This document shows, piece by piece, positions 7,779 to 15,644 of a stretch of DNA of 20,857 bases (position 1 is the stretch's first letter; each line of letters starts with the position of its first letter). The notes beneath the pieces are model-generated. The model worked only from the letters and a program-made list of their open reading frames with translations. It was not told where the DNA came from and searched no databases. Position numbers and translations under genes: made by a program. Location of the stretch: the NCBI GenBank assembly GCA_903953455.1, contig CAJBJW010000129.1, forward strand, positions 1-20,857, written 5' to 3'. This stretch comes from an uncultured Pseudomonadota bacterium (GTDB lineage Bacteria > Pseudomonadota > Gammaproteobacteria > Methylococcales > Methylomonadaceae).

Positions 7779-9092
7779 ATGAATTTTTTATCTACACTTT
7801 CTCCGATGCTGCAATCCTGGCAAATGTTTATGGCGTGGTGGTCGCCTATAGATAAATTTATTGAAGAATTTATCTATTACTATCCGCTTTTCATGGCCTA
7901 CATTTGGATGTTTGGGGCAATTATTTTTTGTTTGCGTTACGAATGGAAAAAACTGCCGTTGCCCGATTTTCAAAATGAGATTGATTTTCCGCCTGTGTCT
8001 ATTCTTATTCCTTGTTATAACGAAGGAGAAAACGTGCGTGAAACCATTGGAATTTTGCAACAACAAAATTATCCCAATTTTGAAATCATTGCGATTAACG
8101 ATGGTAGTAAAGACAATACGCTCGACATTTTGCATGAACTCGCCGAGAAATACCCAAATTTGCGTGTAATCAACTTACATACTAATCAAGGTAAAGCCAT
8201 GGGACTGCGCACGGCAGCACTGCTGGCGAAAAGCGAAATTCTAATTTGCATTGACGGTGATGCACTGCTTTCTCCTGATGCAACGCGCTGGATGGTACGG
8301 CATTTTGTTGAAAATCCCAATGTCGGTGCAGTCACAGGAAATCCACGTATTCGCAATAGATCTACCTTACTTGGACGAATTCAAGTGGGGGAATTCTCAG
8401 CGATTGTAGGCATGATTAAACGCGCTCAACGCTCGTATGGTAAAGTCTTCACCGTATCAGGTGTTATTGCAGCTTTTCGCAAAACAGCATTGCACAATGT
8501 GGGTTATTGGAGCAATGACATGATTACCGAAGATATTGATATTAGCTGGAAGTTACAACTTGCTGGTTGGTCAATTCGTTTTGAACCGAATGCACTTTGC
8601 TGGGTACTCATGCCTGAAACGTTGAAAGGATTGTGGCAACAACGCGTACGTTGGTCACAAGGCGGTAGTGAAGTGTTACTTCGCTATTTTCACGCATTGT
8701 TTCGCTGGTCATCGAGAGGTATGTGGCTCCTTTATACTGAATGCTTAATTAGTGTGACATGGGCATTTTTAATTTTATTACATTTAATCTATGCGCCATT
8801 TGATTTATTAATGTCGACAGCGAATGAATCACTGCATGATTTAAGTCCAAGTTGGACAAGTATGCTGTTAAGTATTACTTGTTTACTTCAGTTTGGTGTG
8901 AGTTTGGCCATTGACTCCCGTTATGAATCACAAACTGGAGGTGTGGGTAAATATTATTACTGGATGGTGTGGTATCCCATTGTCTATTGGCTCATGAATG
9001 TGGGTACAACGATAGTTGGAACGATTCGCGCGATTAAAAAGAAACGAGGTCAACGAGCAGTTTGGGTGACAGTTGACAGAGGATTGCGCTAA
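7779..9092 (+). CDS. pgaC: Poly-beta-1,6-N-acetyl-D-glucosamine synthase PgaC
   Basis: An inner-membrane processive family 2 glycosyltransferase that polymerises UDP-N-acetylglucosamine and moves the chain across the membrane. Length is 437 residues, close to E. coli PgaC. Two N-terminal membrane segments (about 30-52 in view) precede the cytosolic catalytic domain, which shows VSILIPCYNEGENV (73-86), NDGSKDN (107-113), the metal-binding DGDA (159-162), TEDID with the catalytic aspartate (250-254) and the acceptor motif QQRVRW (287-292). Three or more C-terminal membrane helices follow (about 308-415). It lies four bases after pgaB and two before pgaD, a tight operon. All synthase motifs are intact, so the gene should be functional. 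Confidence 0.96.
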   Translation: MNFLSTLSPMLQSWQMFMAWWSPIDKFIEEFIYYYPLFMAYIWMFGAIIFCLRYEWKKLPLPDFQNEIDFPPVSILIPCYNEGENVRETIGILQQQNYPNFEIIAINDGSKDNTLDILHELAEKYPNLRVINLHTNQGKAMGLRTAALLAKSEILICIDGDALLSPDATRWMVRHFVENPNVGAVTGNPRIRNRSTLLGRIQVGEFSAIVGMIKRAQRSYGKVFTVSGVIAAFRKTALHNVGYWSNDMITEDIDISWKLQLAGWSIRFEPNALCWVLMPETLKGLWQQRVRWSQGGSEVLLRYFHALFRWSSRGMWLLYTECLISVTWAFLILLHLIYAPFDLLMSTANESLHDLSPSWTSMLLSITCLLQFGVSLAIDSRYESQTGGVGKYYYWMVWYPIVYWLMNVGTTIVGTIRAIKKKRGQRAVWVTVDRGLR

Positions 9093-9094
9093 AT

Positions 9095-9526
9095 ATGAAG
9101 GACTATATTATCAACGCACCGCAACTACAAAGTGTATCTAAACGTATCAGTGGTATTGGTATAACTGTTATTTGCTGGATTATGTGGGGATATTTACTCT
9201 ATCCTATTATCACGCTCATTAATTGGTTACGTGGTGATTATAATGTAATTAACGAAATGCGCTGGTTTGGTGGTTATAAAAGTTTGCTTGATTTGATGGA
9301 AATTTATGTCGGCACGTTGATTTTTTTAGGTATCGTTTGGGTGGTTTGGGTATTTTTGAGAAAAATGCGTACTAAACGTATTTTACCTGCAGCAAAAAAC
9401 GTGGTTACCAATGAAGAAATTGCTGTTTTTTATCATGTGGATAAAACTCAAATTGGGCATTTTCAACAACAGCAAAATGTGACTGTTTTATTTGATGAAA
9501 CAGGACAAATTATAGGTTTAGAGTAA
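9095..9526 (+). CDS. pgaD: PNAG biosynthesis accessory protein PgaD
   Basis: A 143-residue inner-membrane protein with two transmembrane segments (about 20-44 and 66-88) and a cytosolic C-terminal tail, the architecture of PgaD. In E. coli, PgaD binds PgaC and is needed for polymerisation; cyclic di-GMP stabilises the PgaC-PgaD pair. The family is poorly conserved in sequence, so the call rests on length, topology, the N-terminal short soluble arm and its position two bases after pgaC. It ends the cluster; no intrinsic plus-strand terminator is evident immediately downstream. Confidence 0.85.
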   Translation: MKDYIINAPQLQSVSKRISGIGITVICWIMWGYLLYPIITLINWLRGDYNVINEMRWFGGYKSLLDLMEIYVGTLIFLGIVWVVWVFLRKMRTKRILPAAKNVVTNEEIAVFYHVDKTQIGHFQQQQNVTVLFDETGQIIGLE

Positions 9527-9955
9527 GCTTGCGATAAATCAATATAGCAAATTCTGGTGACATGTTTTTGTGTGGTTTACCTCCAATTCGAATTCGGGTT
9601 GAACATTGATAATTTCCTGACGCGACTATATTCAATTTAGTGTTTCAATTTGTTGAAAGCGATAGTGCGAAGTGAGCCTATTACGTCGTATTCTGCCCAT
9701 TAGATTCAAGATGAGAATTTTAAAACGGCTATTAATCACTTTTTATCTCTTGAAAAAGAAAGTATACGACTTTACATTGCATTTAAACTGAATAAAAAAA
9801 TGCTCTCAGAAGTATAAATAATGAGAGCTTAGGAGATAGGTGAGGTCAAACTATGGCGCAGAAATATCGTAGTTGCCTTTAGTATATGTTTAATTTAAAT
9901 GCATCGCTATACGTCAAATGACGTATAACATCGACACTATTCTCTCGTTAATCAT
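9527..9955. other. Gene-free stretch between two converging transcription units
   Basis: No coding frame is convincing on either strand. The stretch holds the minus-strand terminator at 9791-9828 and a perfect inverted repeat at 9908-9927 (TATACGTCA arms around AA), both within the likely 3' untranslated region of the minus-strand genes. Between 9527 and 9790 I see only AT-rich sequence and a 10-base AATTCGAATT palindrome near 9586. Confidence 0.5.
9791..9828 (-). terminator. Intrinsic terminator of the minus-strand transporter-protein unit
   Basis: On the minus strand, a 7-bp stem GCTCTCA/TGAGAGC with a 13-base loop is followed after one base by seven T residues. It lies about 130 bases beyond the stop codon of the solute-binding protein and would end the transcript that comes down from the zapA side. 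In the plus orientation the T-tract is replaced by a weak tail, so it is likely one-directional. Confidence 0.75.
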
Positions 9956-11971
9956 TTATTTTTGCATAAAAAGCGGAGAGCGATTCCATCTTTCACGCAA
10001 CTTCTCACGCAAGTTCACATCTAATTTTGCATATTTAAGCTGATTATTCGCAATCAAATTAGGTTTTAAATTTTGATACCATTGATGATATAGCGCGAAA
10101 TTTTTAGGATGAAATCCAAATACCATGGGTGCATCACGTTGGATAATGTGTTGCATTTGGTCAATAATGACGTAACGTTCGGGACTGTTTTCCATATTAC
10201 GCATTTTTTCAAATAAACGATCAAATTCTTCATTTACATAATTACTTGCGTTTTCTCCCCCAAATTTCACTTTTCCATTTTGCCCATAAAGAAGGAAAAA
10301 GAAGTTTTCAGGATCAGGATAATCTGCGTTCCAACCCCAAAAGAAAATTTGCGCGTTACCTGTGCGTATTTTTTCTTGAAAACGATTGTAGTCTGTTGCA
10401 CGGACTATGAGCTTAATGCCTAATTTCTCAAATTGTTTACGATACCACGTCATACGTGGTCGGTCATCGGTACTTGAAGAAGTGGTATCAAAATACAAAA
10501 TTAACGATTCGTTGGTTTTTGGGTCAATGCCGTTTGCATAACCGGCTTGAGCCAGTAAAGATTGCGCATCAGTAATCGATTTTCGTTTCATTTCTCCCCT
10601 GGCATCCAGATTATAGACTTGCTCATTCATATCTTCTTTCCCGTCCGAGTAGCCAAAAATACCATTAGGCAGTAGACCTTGGGCTGGCACGCCTCGTCCA
10701 TTCATAAAGATTGAAATATATTCTTCATAGTCCACGGCAATCGAAATCGCTTGGCGCAGTTTTCGAGCGGATTCCGCTGAGCCACCCACGGTAGCATCCA
10801 GCATATTAAACCCTAAGTAATAATCCGAGAGCGTCACGGACGTTTGCAGTTGAATATTTTTTTCCACCATGGAAGGCGTCAGCGCAACACCCCCACTGCC
10901 GGTGAATTGAACGGCTTGATCAAAGCTGTCTGACGAAATCCCAGATAAATCGTAATAGCCCTGCAAAAACTTTGTCCAATAGGGAATCGTTTCTTTTTCA
11001 AGCATGAAAACGACTTTATCAATAAAAGGCAGTGGCTTGCCCGCATCAACTAACAACCCTTTTTGAGCATCGCCTTCCTCTCCTTCGCTAGGATAGGTTT
11101 CGCCATGAAAATTTGGATTTTTCAGCAGCGTCATGCGTCGATTGGGGTTGTTTTCAGACAGATAATAAGCACCTGTGCCAATGGGGAACCAATCAAGTGT
11201 AATATTTTTGTCGCGCAAACCGTTTTGATTGTAAAACGCATCCGCTTCCCACGGCATAGGCGCAAAAAATGGCATAGCCAGCCAGAACATAAATTGGGGG
11301 GATTTACCTTTAATACGAATTTTGTATTGATAACGATTAATCACTTGTGCGCCAAATTCTGCCGGCTCTGCAAATTTTTCAAAATTCACAATGTAATTTT
11401 TCATCATTTCTGCAACGGGCGACTGCAGCTTTGGATTGGCAAGACGTTTGATTTGATAAACGTAATCTTCTGCGGTCAATTCACGCGTTCCTGTTTGCGT
11501 AAAATCGCCAATCGCATTGACACTGGCAAGTTGCGCATCATTTATCGAGTGATAAACGTAATGATCTTGTGCATCTTTTGCAAAAGCAGGATGCGGTTGA
11601 AATTTAACATGTTGTTTAATGTCGATAATATAGTCAGTAAACGCAATCTGGTTTTCGTCAGTTACTTGCATTAAAGGCTCACCGTTCGCATTCAAATAAC
11701 GTACGGTAGGCATTTTTTCTGCGCTTAAGGGAATGAGTTCATAAGGGCGTTTTAGATAATGATATTGCAGTGGCGGTTCATAGACTTGACCAATAATGGC
11801 ATATTCATTTGCACTGTAAGCCGCGACAGGATCCAAATGTTTTGGGCGCTCGGTAAACGATTCATAGAGTACGGATTGATTTTTATCTGTTTCTCCATAA
11901 GGATTGTTGAGCTGTGAATCACACCCGCTCGATAATATCGCTATGGCAATAACTAGACTTTTTAAGGTCAT
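9956..11971 (-). CDS. Oligopeptide-type ABC transporter solute-binding lipoprotein (SBP_bac_5)
   Basis: A 671-residue family 5 extracellular solute-binding protein, the class that captures oligopeptides, nickel or other small molecules for an ABC importer. The start at 11971 forms an ATGA overlap with the upstream gene; it yields a signal peptide ending in ILSSGC, a lipobox-like site, so the protein is probably membrane-anchored by a lipid. An upstream in-frame ATG at 12010 would bury the signal sequence and is less likely. Typical family segments are SFTERPKHLDPVAAYSANE near the N-terminus, the AISIAVDYEEYI stretch, and FFWGWNADYPDPENFFFLLYG with NYVNEEFDRLFEKM and RDAPMVFGFHPKNF in the C-terminal half. 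No permease or ATPase gene accompanies it, so the substrate is unknown. Confidence 0.88.
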   Translation of the reverse strand: MTLKSLVIAIAILSSGCDSQLNNPYGETDKNQSVLYESFTERPKHLDPVAAYSANEYAIIGQVYEPPLQYHYLKRPYELIPLSAEKMPTVRYLNANGEPLMQVTDENQIAFTDYIIDIKQHVKFQPHPAFAKDAQDHYVYHSINDAQLASVNAIGDFTQTGTRELTAEDYVYQIKRLANPKLQSPVAEMMKNYIVNFEKFAEPAEFGAQVINRYQYKIRIKGKSPQFMFWLAMPFFAPMPWEADAFYNQNGLRDKNITLDWFPIGTGAYYLSENNPNRRMTLLKNPNFHGETYPSEGEEGDAQKGLLVDAGKPLPFIDKVVFMLEKETIPYWTKFLQGYYDLSGISSDSFDQAVQFTGSGGVALTPSMVEKNIQLQTSVTLSDYYLGFNMLDATVGGSAESARKLRQAISIAVDYEEYISIFMNGRGVPAQGLLPNGIFGYSDGKEDMNEQVYNLDARGEMKRKSITDAQSLLAQAGYANGIDPKTNESLILYFDTTSSSTDDRPRMTWYRKQFEKLGIKLIVRATDYNRFQEKIRTGNAQIFFWGWNADYPDPENFFFLLYGQNGKVKFGGENASNYVNEEFDRLFEKMRNMENSPERYVIIDQMQHIIQRDAPMVFGFHPKNFALYHQWYQNLKPNLIANNQLKYAKLDVNLREKLRERWNRSPLFMQK

Positions 11972-14202
11972 TTCCAAATACTCACAATGTTGGTGAAGTC
12001 GTCTGTCCATGCTGGCATATCAAAATACAGTGGCATTTTTTGCCATGAACCAATTTGACTGGTTTGCAATGGTTTGAGTGTATCGCTATTTTTGGCGAGT
12101 ACGACCCAATCCGTTGCGACAATCAACGGTGCATCCGTTTGAGGTTTGAATTCATTGATTAGCGCGGCAAGGTGCATTTGCTCAGCGTGAATGGATACTA
12201 CTTTTTTCAGCAATAAGTGACGATTGGTAATGTGAAAAGCGAGAATGCCGTTTGGTTTCAATTTTTTGAAATAGAGCTCGATGGCTTCTTTTGTCAGCAA
12301 ATGTGTTGGAACGGCATCCGAGCTAAAGGCGTCCATCATGAGTAAATCAAAACTACCATCTGGTTTATTTTGCAGCGATAAACGCGCATCACCCACTTCA
12401 GACACGGCATTGGGTGCACATTGGCTTAAATAAGTGAAATAAGCTGTATTTTTTGCAATATCCACCACGAGTGGATCAATTTCGTAGAGCGTCCATGTTT
12501 GCGATGGCTTGGCGTAACACGCTAAGGCGCCAGCACCTAAACCCACAACACCGATATTCCAATTTTCATTCGCATGATCAAATGTTTTAAATAACTGACC
12601 CATGGGACTTGGACGACTGTAATAGGTCAGTGGTGTTTTACTTTCAGCGGCTATTAAGCGCTGTGCACCGTGCTTGGTCGTTCCATGAAATAATTCATGA
12701 TAGGCTTCGGGTTGATTGTTTTCGTCGCTTAAAACGCTTTCACGCACCGCCATGACACCAAAAAACGTCCGCTCCTGCATGAGCGTATGACTTTCCGCAT
12801 GATGTAGACTCATTGCCGCGCAAATAATCACGCCAGTAAGTCCTGCATACGCAACGACACGTTTTCTCAAAAAATAAATAGCAATCGTTAAAATAATTAA
12901 ACTAATAACAATGCCATCAAAATAACCAATTAAATTTGTCACGCTAAAGTAAATGCCCGCACCAATGCCAAGCAGTAGTAGCGGATCAATCAATTGCATC
13001 GCTATTTCTTTAGAATTTAATTTTGAGGCACTTGGGCGAAGTAGTAGCGCGGCAATAATCATCAATGGATATTCATAAATACCATTAAATACGAACGGTG
13101 CAAGGAAGGTATTGAACATACCGCCAAGCATGCCCGCAAACGACATAATTAAATAATACGTGGTTAAATGCGCACTATGTGGGCGTTGCGCTGCAAGTTC
13201 ACCATGACAGACCATCACCGCAAAGAAAAATGCGATAACGTGAAATCCTAAATACGCCCAATAAGGTAAATCAGCAGGATTGATAAAGGCATAAGCCACA
13301 AAAGGAATAAAAAATAGCGGTTGAAGTTTAATCAACCAACTATGGCTTTTGTCATTCCAGCGAGAAAAAACAATGACAAACGACAATAAATAAACCGTTA
13401 AAGGAATGATCCAAAGTAGTGGTACTGATGCAATATCTGTACTAATAAAATTGGTTAATCCTAAAAGTAAGCTAGATGGGACAAATGCGAGCGCTCCCCA
13501 ATATATTTTTGTTTTCCATGATAGCGTTGGTGCTTGTTTGGAAAATATTGATTTTTCGGATTCAGATGATTGTGACAACTGATGATTTTTCCAAAGTACA
13601 ACGCCACATAGTGCAATAAAAATACATAACCCAAAATAGCCCATTGACCAATCCGCTTGTTGCGAAGAGAGTCCCCAGTTGGGTTCAATGAAAAAAGGGT
13701 AGCTAAGCAGTGAAACCAAACTGCCAGTGTTGCTAGCAGCGTATAGAAAATAGGGATCTGCGCTATTTTTATGCCCCATATTCGAAAACCACTTTTGCAT
13801 CAGTGGTGAAGTGGTCGATAGAATAAAAAAGGGTAAACCAATCGCAAACGCGAGCGTTGAGAATATCCAAATAGTGGGATTGCTTTGCGTGGGTGGGATA
13901 AGATTTTCTGGTAGCGCAATGGGCAGAGCAAGTAAACTGAGTGCAATCACACTAAGATGCACAATTACTTGATGGTGAGCATGAAGGCGTGAAGCGATTA
14001 AATGCGCATAAAGATAACCTAGAAACAAAAGACTTTGATAAAACACCATGCAGCTATTCCAAACCGCTGGTGTACCACCTAGCAGAGGGAGCAATAATTT
14101 GCCAAATAATGGCTGCAAAACAAACATCAAAAGCGCACTACTAAAAAGCGTGCTGACAAATAACAAAATGAGGGGTGTTGAGCGATTTTGAAATATAGGC
14201 AT
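11968..14202 (-). CDS. Multi-pass membrane protein fused to a spermidine-synthase-like domain
   Basis: A 744-residue protein. The first two thirds (about 10-470) are a series of hydrophobic segments, roughly a dozen, as in the transporter-like part of fused MFS/spermidine synthase proteins. The last third (about 475-740) is a Rossmann methyltransferase-like domain of the polyamine aminopropyltransferase family. It contains HGTTKHGAQ (506-514), the nucleotide-binding loop GLGAG (554-558), acidic YEIDP (573-577), GDAR (604-607) and MDAFSSDAVPTHLL (623-636). In true spermidine synthases an aspartate in this last region is catalytic; D624 and D629 are candidates. Whether this protein makes polyamines or modifies something at the membrane is not known. 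Its stop overlaps the start of the solute-binding lipoprotein gene, implying linked function. It begins about 52 bases after 6S RNA. Confidence 0.88.
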   Translation of the reverse strand: MPIFQNRSTPLILLFVSTLFSSALLMFVLQPLFGKLLLPLLGGTPAVWNSCMVFYQSLLFLGYLYAHLIASRLHAHHQVIVHLSVIALSLLALPIALPENLIPPTQSNPTIWIFSTLAFAIGLPFFILSTTSPLMQKWFSNMGHKNSADPYFLYAASNTGSLVSLLSYPFFIEPNWGLSSQQADWSMGYFGLCIFIALCGVVLWKNHQLSQSSESEKSIFSKQAPTLSWKTKIYWGALAFVPSSLLLGLTNFISTDIASVPLLWIIPLTVYLLSFVIVFSRWNDKSHSWLIKLQPLFFIPFVAYAFINPADLPYWAYLGFHVIAFFFAVMVCHGELAAQRPHSAHLTTYYLIMSFAGMLGGMFNTFLAPFVFNGIYEYPLMIIAALLLRPSASKLNSKEIAMQLIDPLLLLGIGAGIYFSVTNLIGYFDGIVISLIILTIAIYFLRKRVVAYAGLTGVIICAAMSLHHAESHTLMQERTFFGVMAVRESVLSDENNQPEAYHELFHGTTKHGAQRLIAAESKTPLTYYSRPSPMGQLFKTFDHANENWNIGVVGLGAGALACYAKPSQTWTLYEIDPLVVDIAKNTAYFTYLSQCAPNAVSEVGDARLSLQNKPDGSFDLLMMDAFSSDAVPTHLLTKEAIELYFKKLKPNGILAFHITNRHLLLKKVVSIHAEQMHLAALINEFKPQTDAPLIVATDWVVLAKNSDTLKPLQTSQIGSWQKMPLYFDMPAWTDDFTNIVSIWK

Positions 14203-14253
14203 GAGTCACAACGAAAGCAATAGTCAATAAAAACAGCGTTTATTTAAAGACGA

Positions 14254-14442
14254 TTGGTATTTCCCACCTGCGCCGCCGTATTCTTTCGTCCATGAACCGA
14301 AGGTTCAGGGGGGAACACTATCTTTTAATCGGGCTGCCCAAACAAAGTTGAGTATGCACACCAGAAAGGAACGCGCATTCCCAAGGGTAATATAGGTTCA
14401 GGAAACACCCAGAACACTCTCAAACGCCGCAGGAAATACCAA
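14254..14442 (-). ncRNA. ssrS: 6S RNA
   Basis: 6S RNA mimics an open promoter and sequesters sigma-70 RNA polymerase in slow growth. On the minus strand, the 189-base sequence aligns in order with E. coli 6S RNA: TTTCCTGAACCTATATT for the 5' bubble strand, GGGAATGCGCGTTCC, TGGTGTGCATACTC in the apical arm, AGCCCGATTAAAAG, the CCCTGAACC-TTC-GGTTCA hairpin and CGGCGGCGCAGG near the 3' end. The ends close with an 11-bp stem, TTGGTATTTCC (14442-14432) with GGAAATACCAA (14264-14254). A further perfect 10-bp outer pairing joins AAAGACGATT (14460-14451) to AATCGTCTTT (14255-14246). It lies directly after zapA, as in other gammaproteobacteria, but ygfA does not follow. Exact ends are inferred from pairing. 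Confidence 0.92.
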
Positions 14443-14458
14443 CATAGTTTAATCGTCT

Positions 14459-14761
14459 TTATTCATTTTCTAAAACATTTTCTATTTTATGGCGCATATT
14501 GGATAAGCATTCATTGAGATTTTGATTTAATTTTTCGTTCTCATGTTGCAGTAACTGCAGCTCATGCGCCATATTCAAAGCCACCATGACGGCAATTCTA
14601 TCATCACCGTTAATTTTGCCAGCGTTGCGAATTTTGCGCATTTTTTCGTCTAATTGTTTTGCCGATTCGAGCAGCAATTCCTGCTCATCAATATCACATG
14701 CAATTTTATATTCTTTGCTTAAAATGGTAAGTGACACCACCGAAGATTCTTTATGACTCAT
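14459..14761 (-). CDS. zapA: Cell division protein ZapA
   Basis: ZapA binds FtsZ polymers and promotes bundling at the division septum. The 100-residue product has the globular head (about 8-45, with VVSLTILSKEYKIACDIDEQELLLESAKQLDEKM split across it), the family-typical DRIAVMVALNMAHELQ helix (about 54-69) and a C-terminal coiled coil (about 70-97). Length and domain order are normal. It overlaps the upstream coiled-coil gene by ATGA, and its stop codon is 16 bases from the inferred 6S 5' end. The gap is so short that the 6S promoter must lie inside zapA or the RNA must be cut from the zapA transcript. Confidence 0.94.
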   Translation of the reverse strand: MSHKESSVVSLTILSKEYKIACDIDEQELLLESAKQLDEKMRKIRNAGKINGDDRIAVMVALNMAHELQLLQHENEKLNQNLNECLSNMRHKIENVLENE

Positions 14762-14985
14762 GAATTTTTCTCCATCGCTTTAAGTCGGGTAATCATTGCT
14801 TCTACTTGAGTTCGTGCGAGTGACGTTTTTTCGAGCAGTTTCGCTTTTTCACGCACAAGTGCATCTTGTTTTGTTTTTAAAGACATATTTTCTACTTTGA
14901 CATGATTATATTCGCCAATAAGCACATCAATATTTTGTTCTAAGGATTTTAATTCTTCATCAGGGTAGGGTACGATTGGTTTCAT
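14758..14985 (-). CDS. TIGR02449-family coiled-coil protein
   Basis: A 75-residue, almost entirely helical protein with heptad spacing of hydrophobic residues (LKSLEQNIDVLIGEYNHV onwards). It matches the small protein family TIGR02449 that commonly precedes zapA in gammaproteobacteria and resembles ZapB in length and coiled-coil form. The shared ATGA with zapA indicates translational coupling and suggests a role in division-ring organisation; this is inference from context. It is the first gene of the minus-strand series, divergent from ygfB across about 145 bases that should contain both promoters, though I cannot pick a convincing pair of boxes there. Confidence 0.8.
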   Translation of the reverse strand: MKPIVPYPDEELKSLEQNIDVLIGEYNHVKVENMSLKTKQDALVREKAKLLEKTSLARTQVEAMITRLKAMEKNS

Positions 14986-15130
14986 TGCATCAAAGTGTAA
15001 AGTTTATTAAAAACAGGCATTTTAGTGTTTATCGCACAAAAATACGCACGAAATGGTATTCAATTTAATGAACAATGGTAGCATAGGTGTTATTTTTATT
15101 TTAGTAGTACAACATTATTATGTGGAGAAA

Positions 15131-15640
15131 ATGAGTTACGCAACAATTGACGCCCTCTTAGGGCAATATGACGCGGATTTATCCGCCGCACAAGCGCAGG
15201 GAATGGCGAGTGGATTATTAGCCGTCAATATTAATTTCAGCGGCGCACAGTGGCTTGAAGAATTACTGCGTCATTCGCCGCCGATAAATGATGAACATAA
15301 GGCCGTATTAGACGGTTTATTTGAAGATACGCAAGATGTGCTGCTCAACGATGAGTTTGAATTCGAAATTTTGCTACCAGATGAAGATGATTCGGATTTA
15401 GTTGAACGCGTTGAAGCACTCCGTGAATGGTGCAAAGGCTTATTGCTTGGCGTTGGGTTTGCAAATACTGCTACTCAATTTTCGATACAAACACAAGAAA
15501 TCCTAAAAGATGTCGCTGAAATGACGAAGCTTGATAGTGATATTGCGTTAGACGATGAAGAAGCCGAAAACGATTTTATGGAATTAACCGAGTATTTACG
15601 TGCGGCTGTGCTTGCGTTGCGTGATAATTTTACTGAGTAA
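15131..15640 (+). CDS. ygfB: UPF0149 family protein YgfB
   Basis: A 169-residue soluble, acidic, mostly helical protein of the YgfB (UPF0149) family. The ATG at 15131 is chosen because GGAG sits six bases upstream (15124-15127) and MSYATIDALLGQYDADLSAAQ is the usual N-terminus; an upstream in-frame ATG at 15053 would add 26 residues resembling no family member. Family features include the early HG-like region AQAQGMASGLL, WLEELL, the acidic FEFEILLPDEDDSDL segment and REWCKGLLLGVGFA. In Pseudomonas a homologue is a regulator of the ampDh3 locus; elsewhere the role is unknown. It is followed by pepP after four bases, as in E. coli. Confidence 0.92.
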   Translation: MSYATIDALLGQYDADLSAAQAQGMASGLLAVNINFSGAQWLEELLRHSPPINDEHKAVLDGLFEDTQDVLLNDEFEFEILLPDEDDSDLVERVEALREWCKGLLLGVGFANTATQFSIQTQEILKDVAEMTKLDSDIALDDEEAENDFMELTEYLRAAVLALRDNFTE

Positions 15641-15644
15641 TAAA

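Noticed and set aside
7788..8169. Open frames of just over 100 codons on both strands at the start of pgaC
   Set aside because: They are shadows of the glycosyltransferase frame, which carries the conserved catalytic motifs.
9527..9790. A small gene or decayed pgaA piece after pgaD
   Set aside because: Frames are short and stop-rich on both strands, and none resembles a porin or TPR protein.
11063..11674. Plus-strand open frame of 203 codons
   Set aside because: It lies wholly antisense to the solute-binding protein, whose frame has clear family motifs; the antisense product has no recognisable domain and an odd composition.
14986..15130. Paired divergent promoters between the TIGR02449 gene and ygfB
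   Set aside because: They must exist by context, but several weak -10-like boxes occur and none has a convincing -35 at proper spacing, so I did not annotate one.
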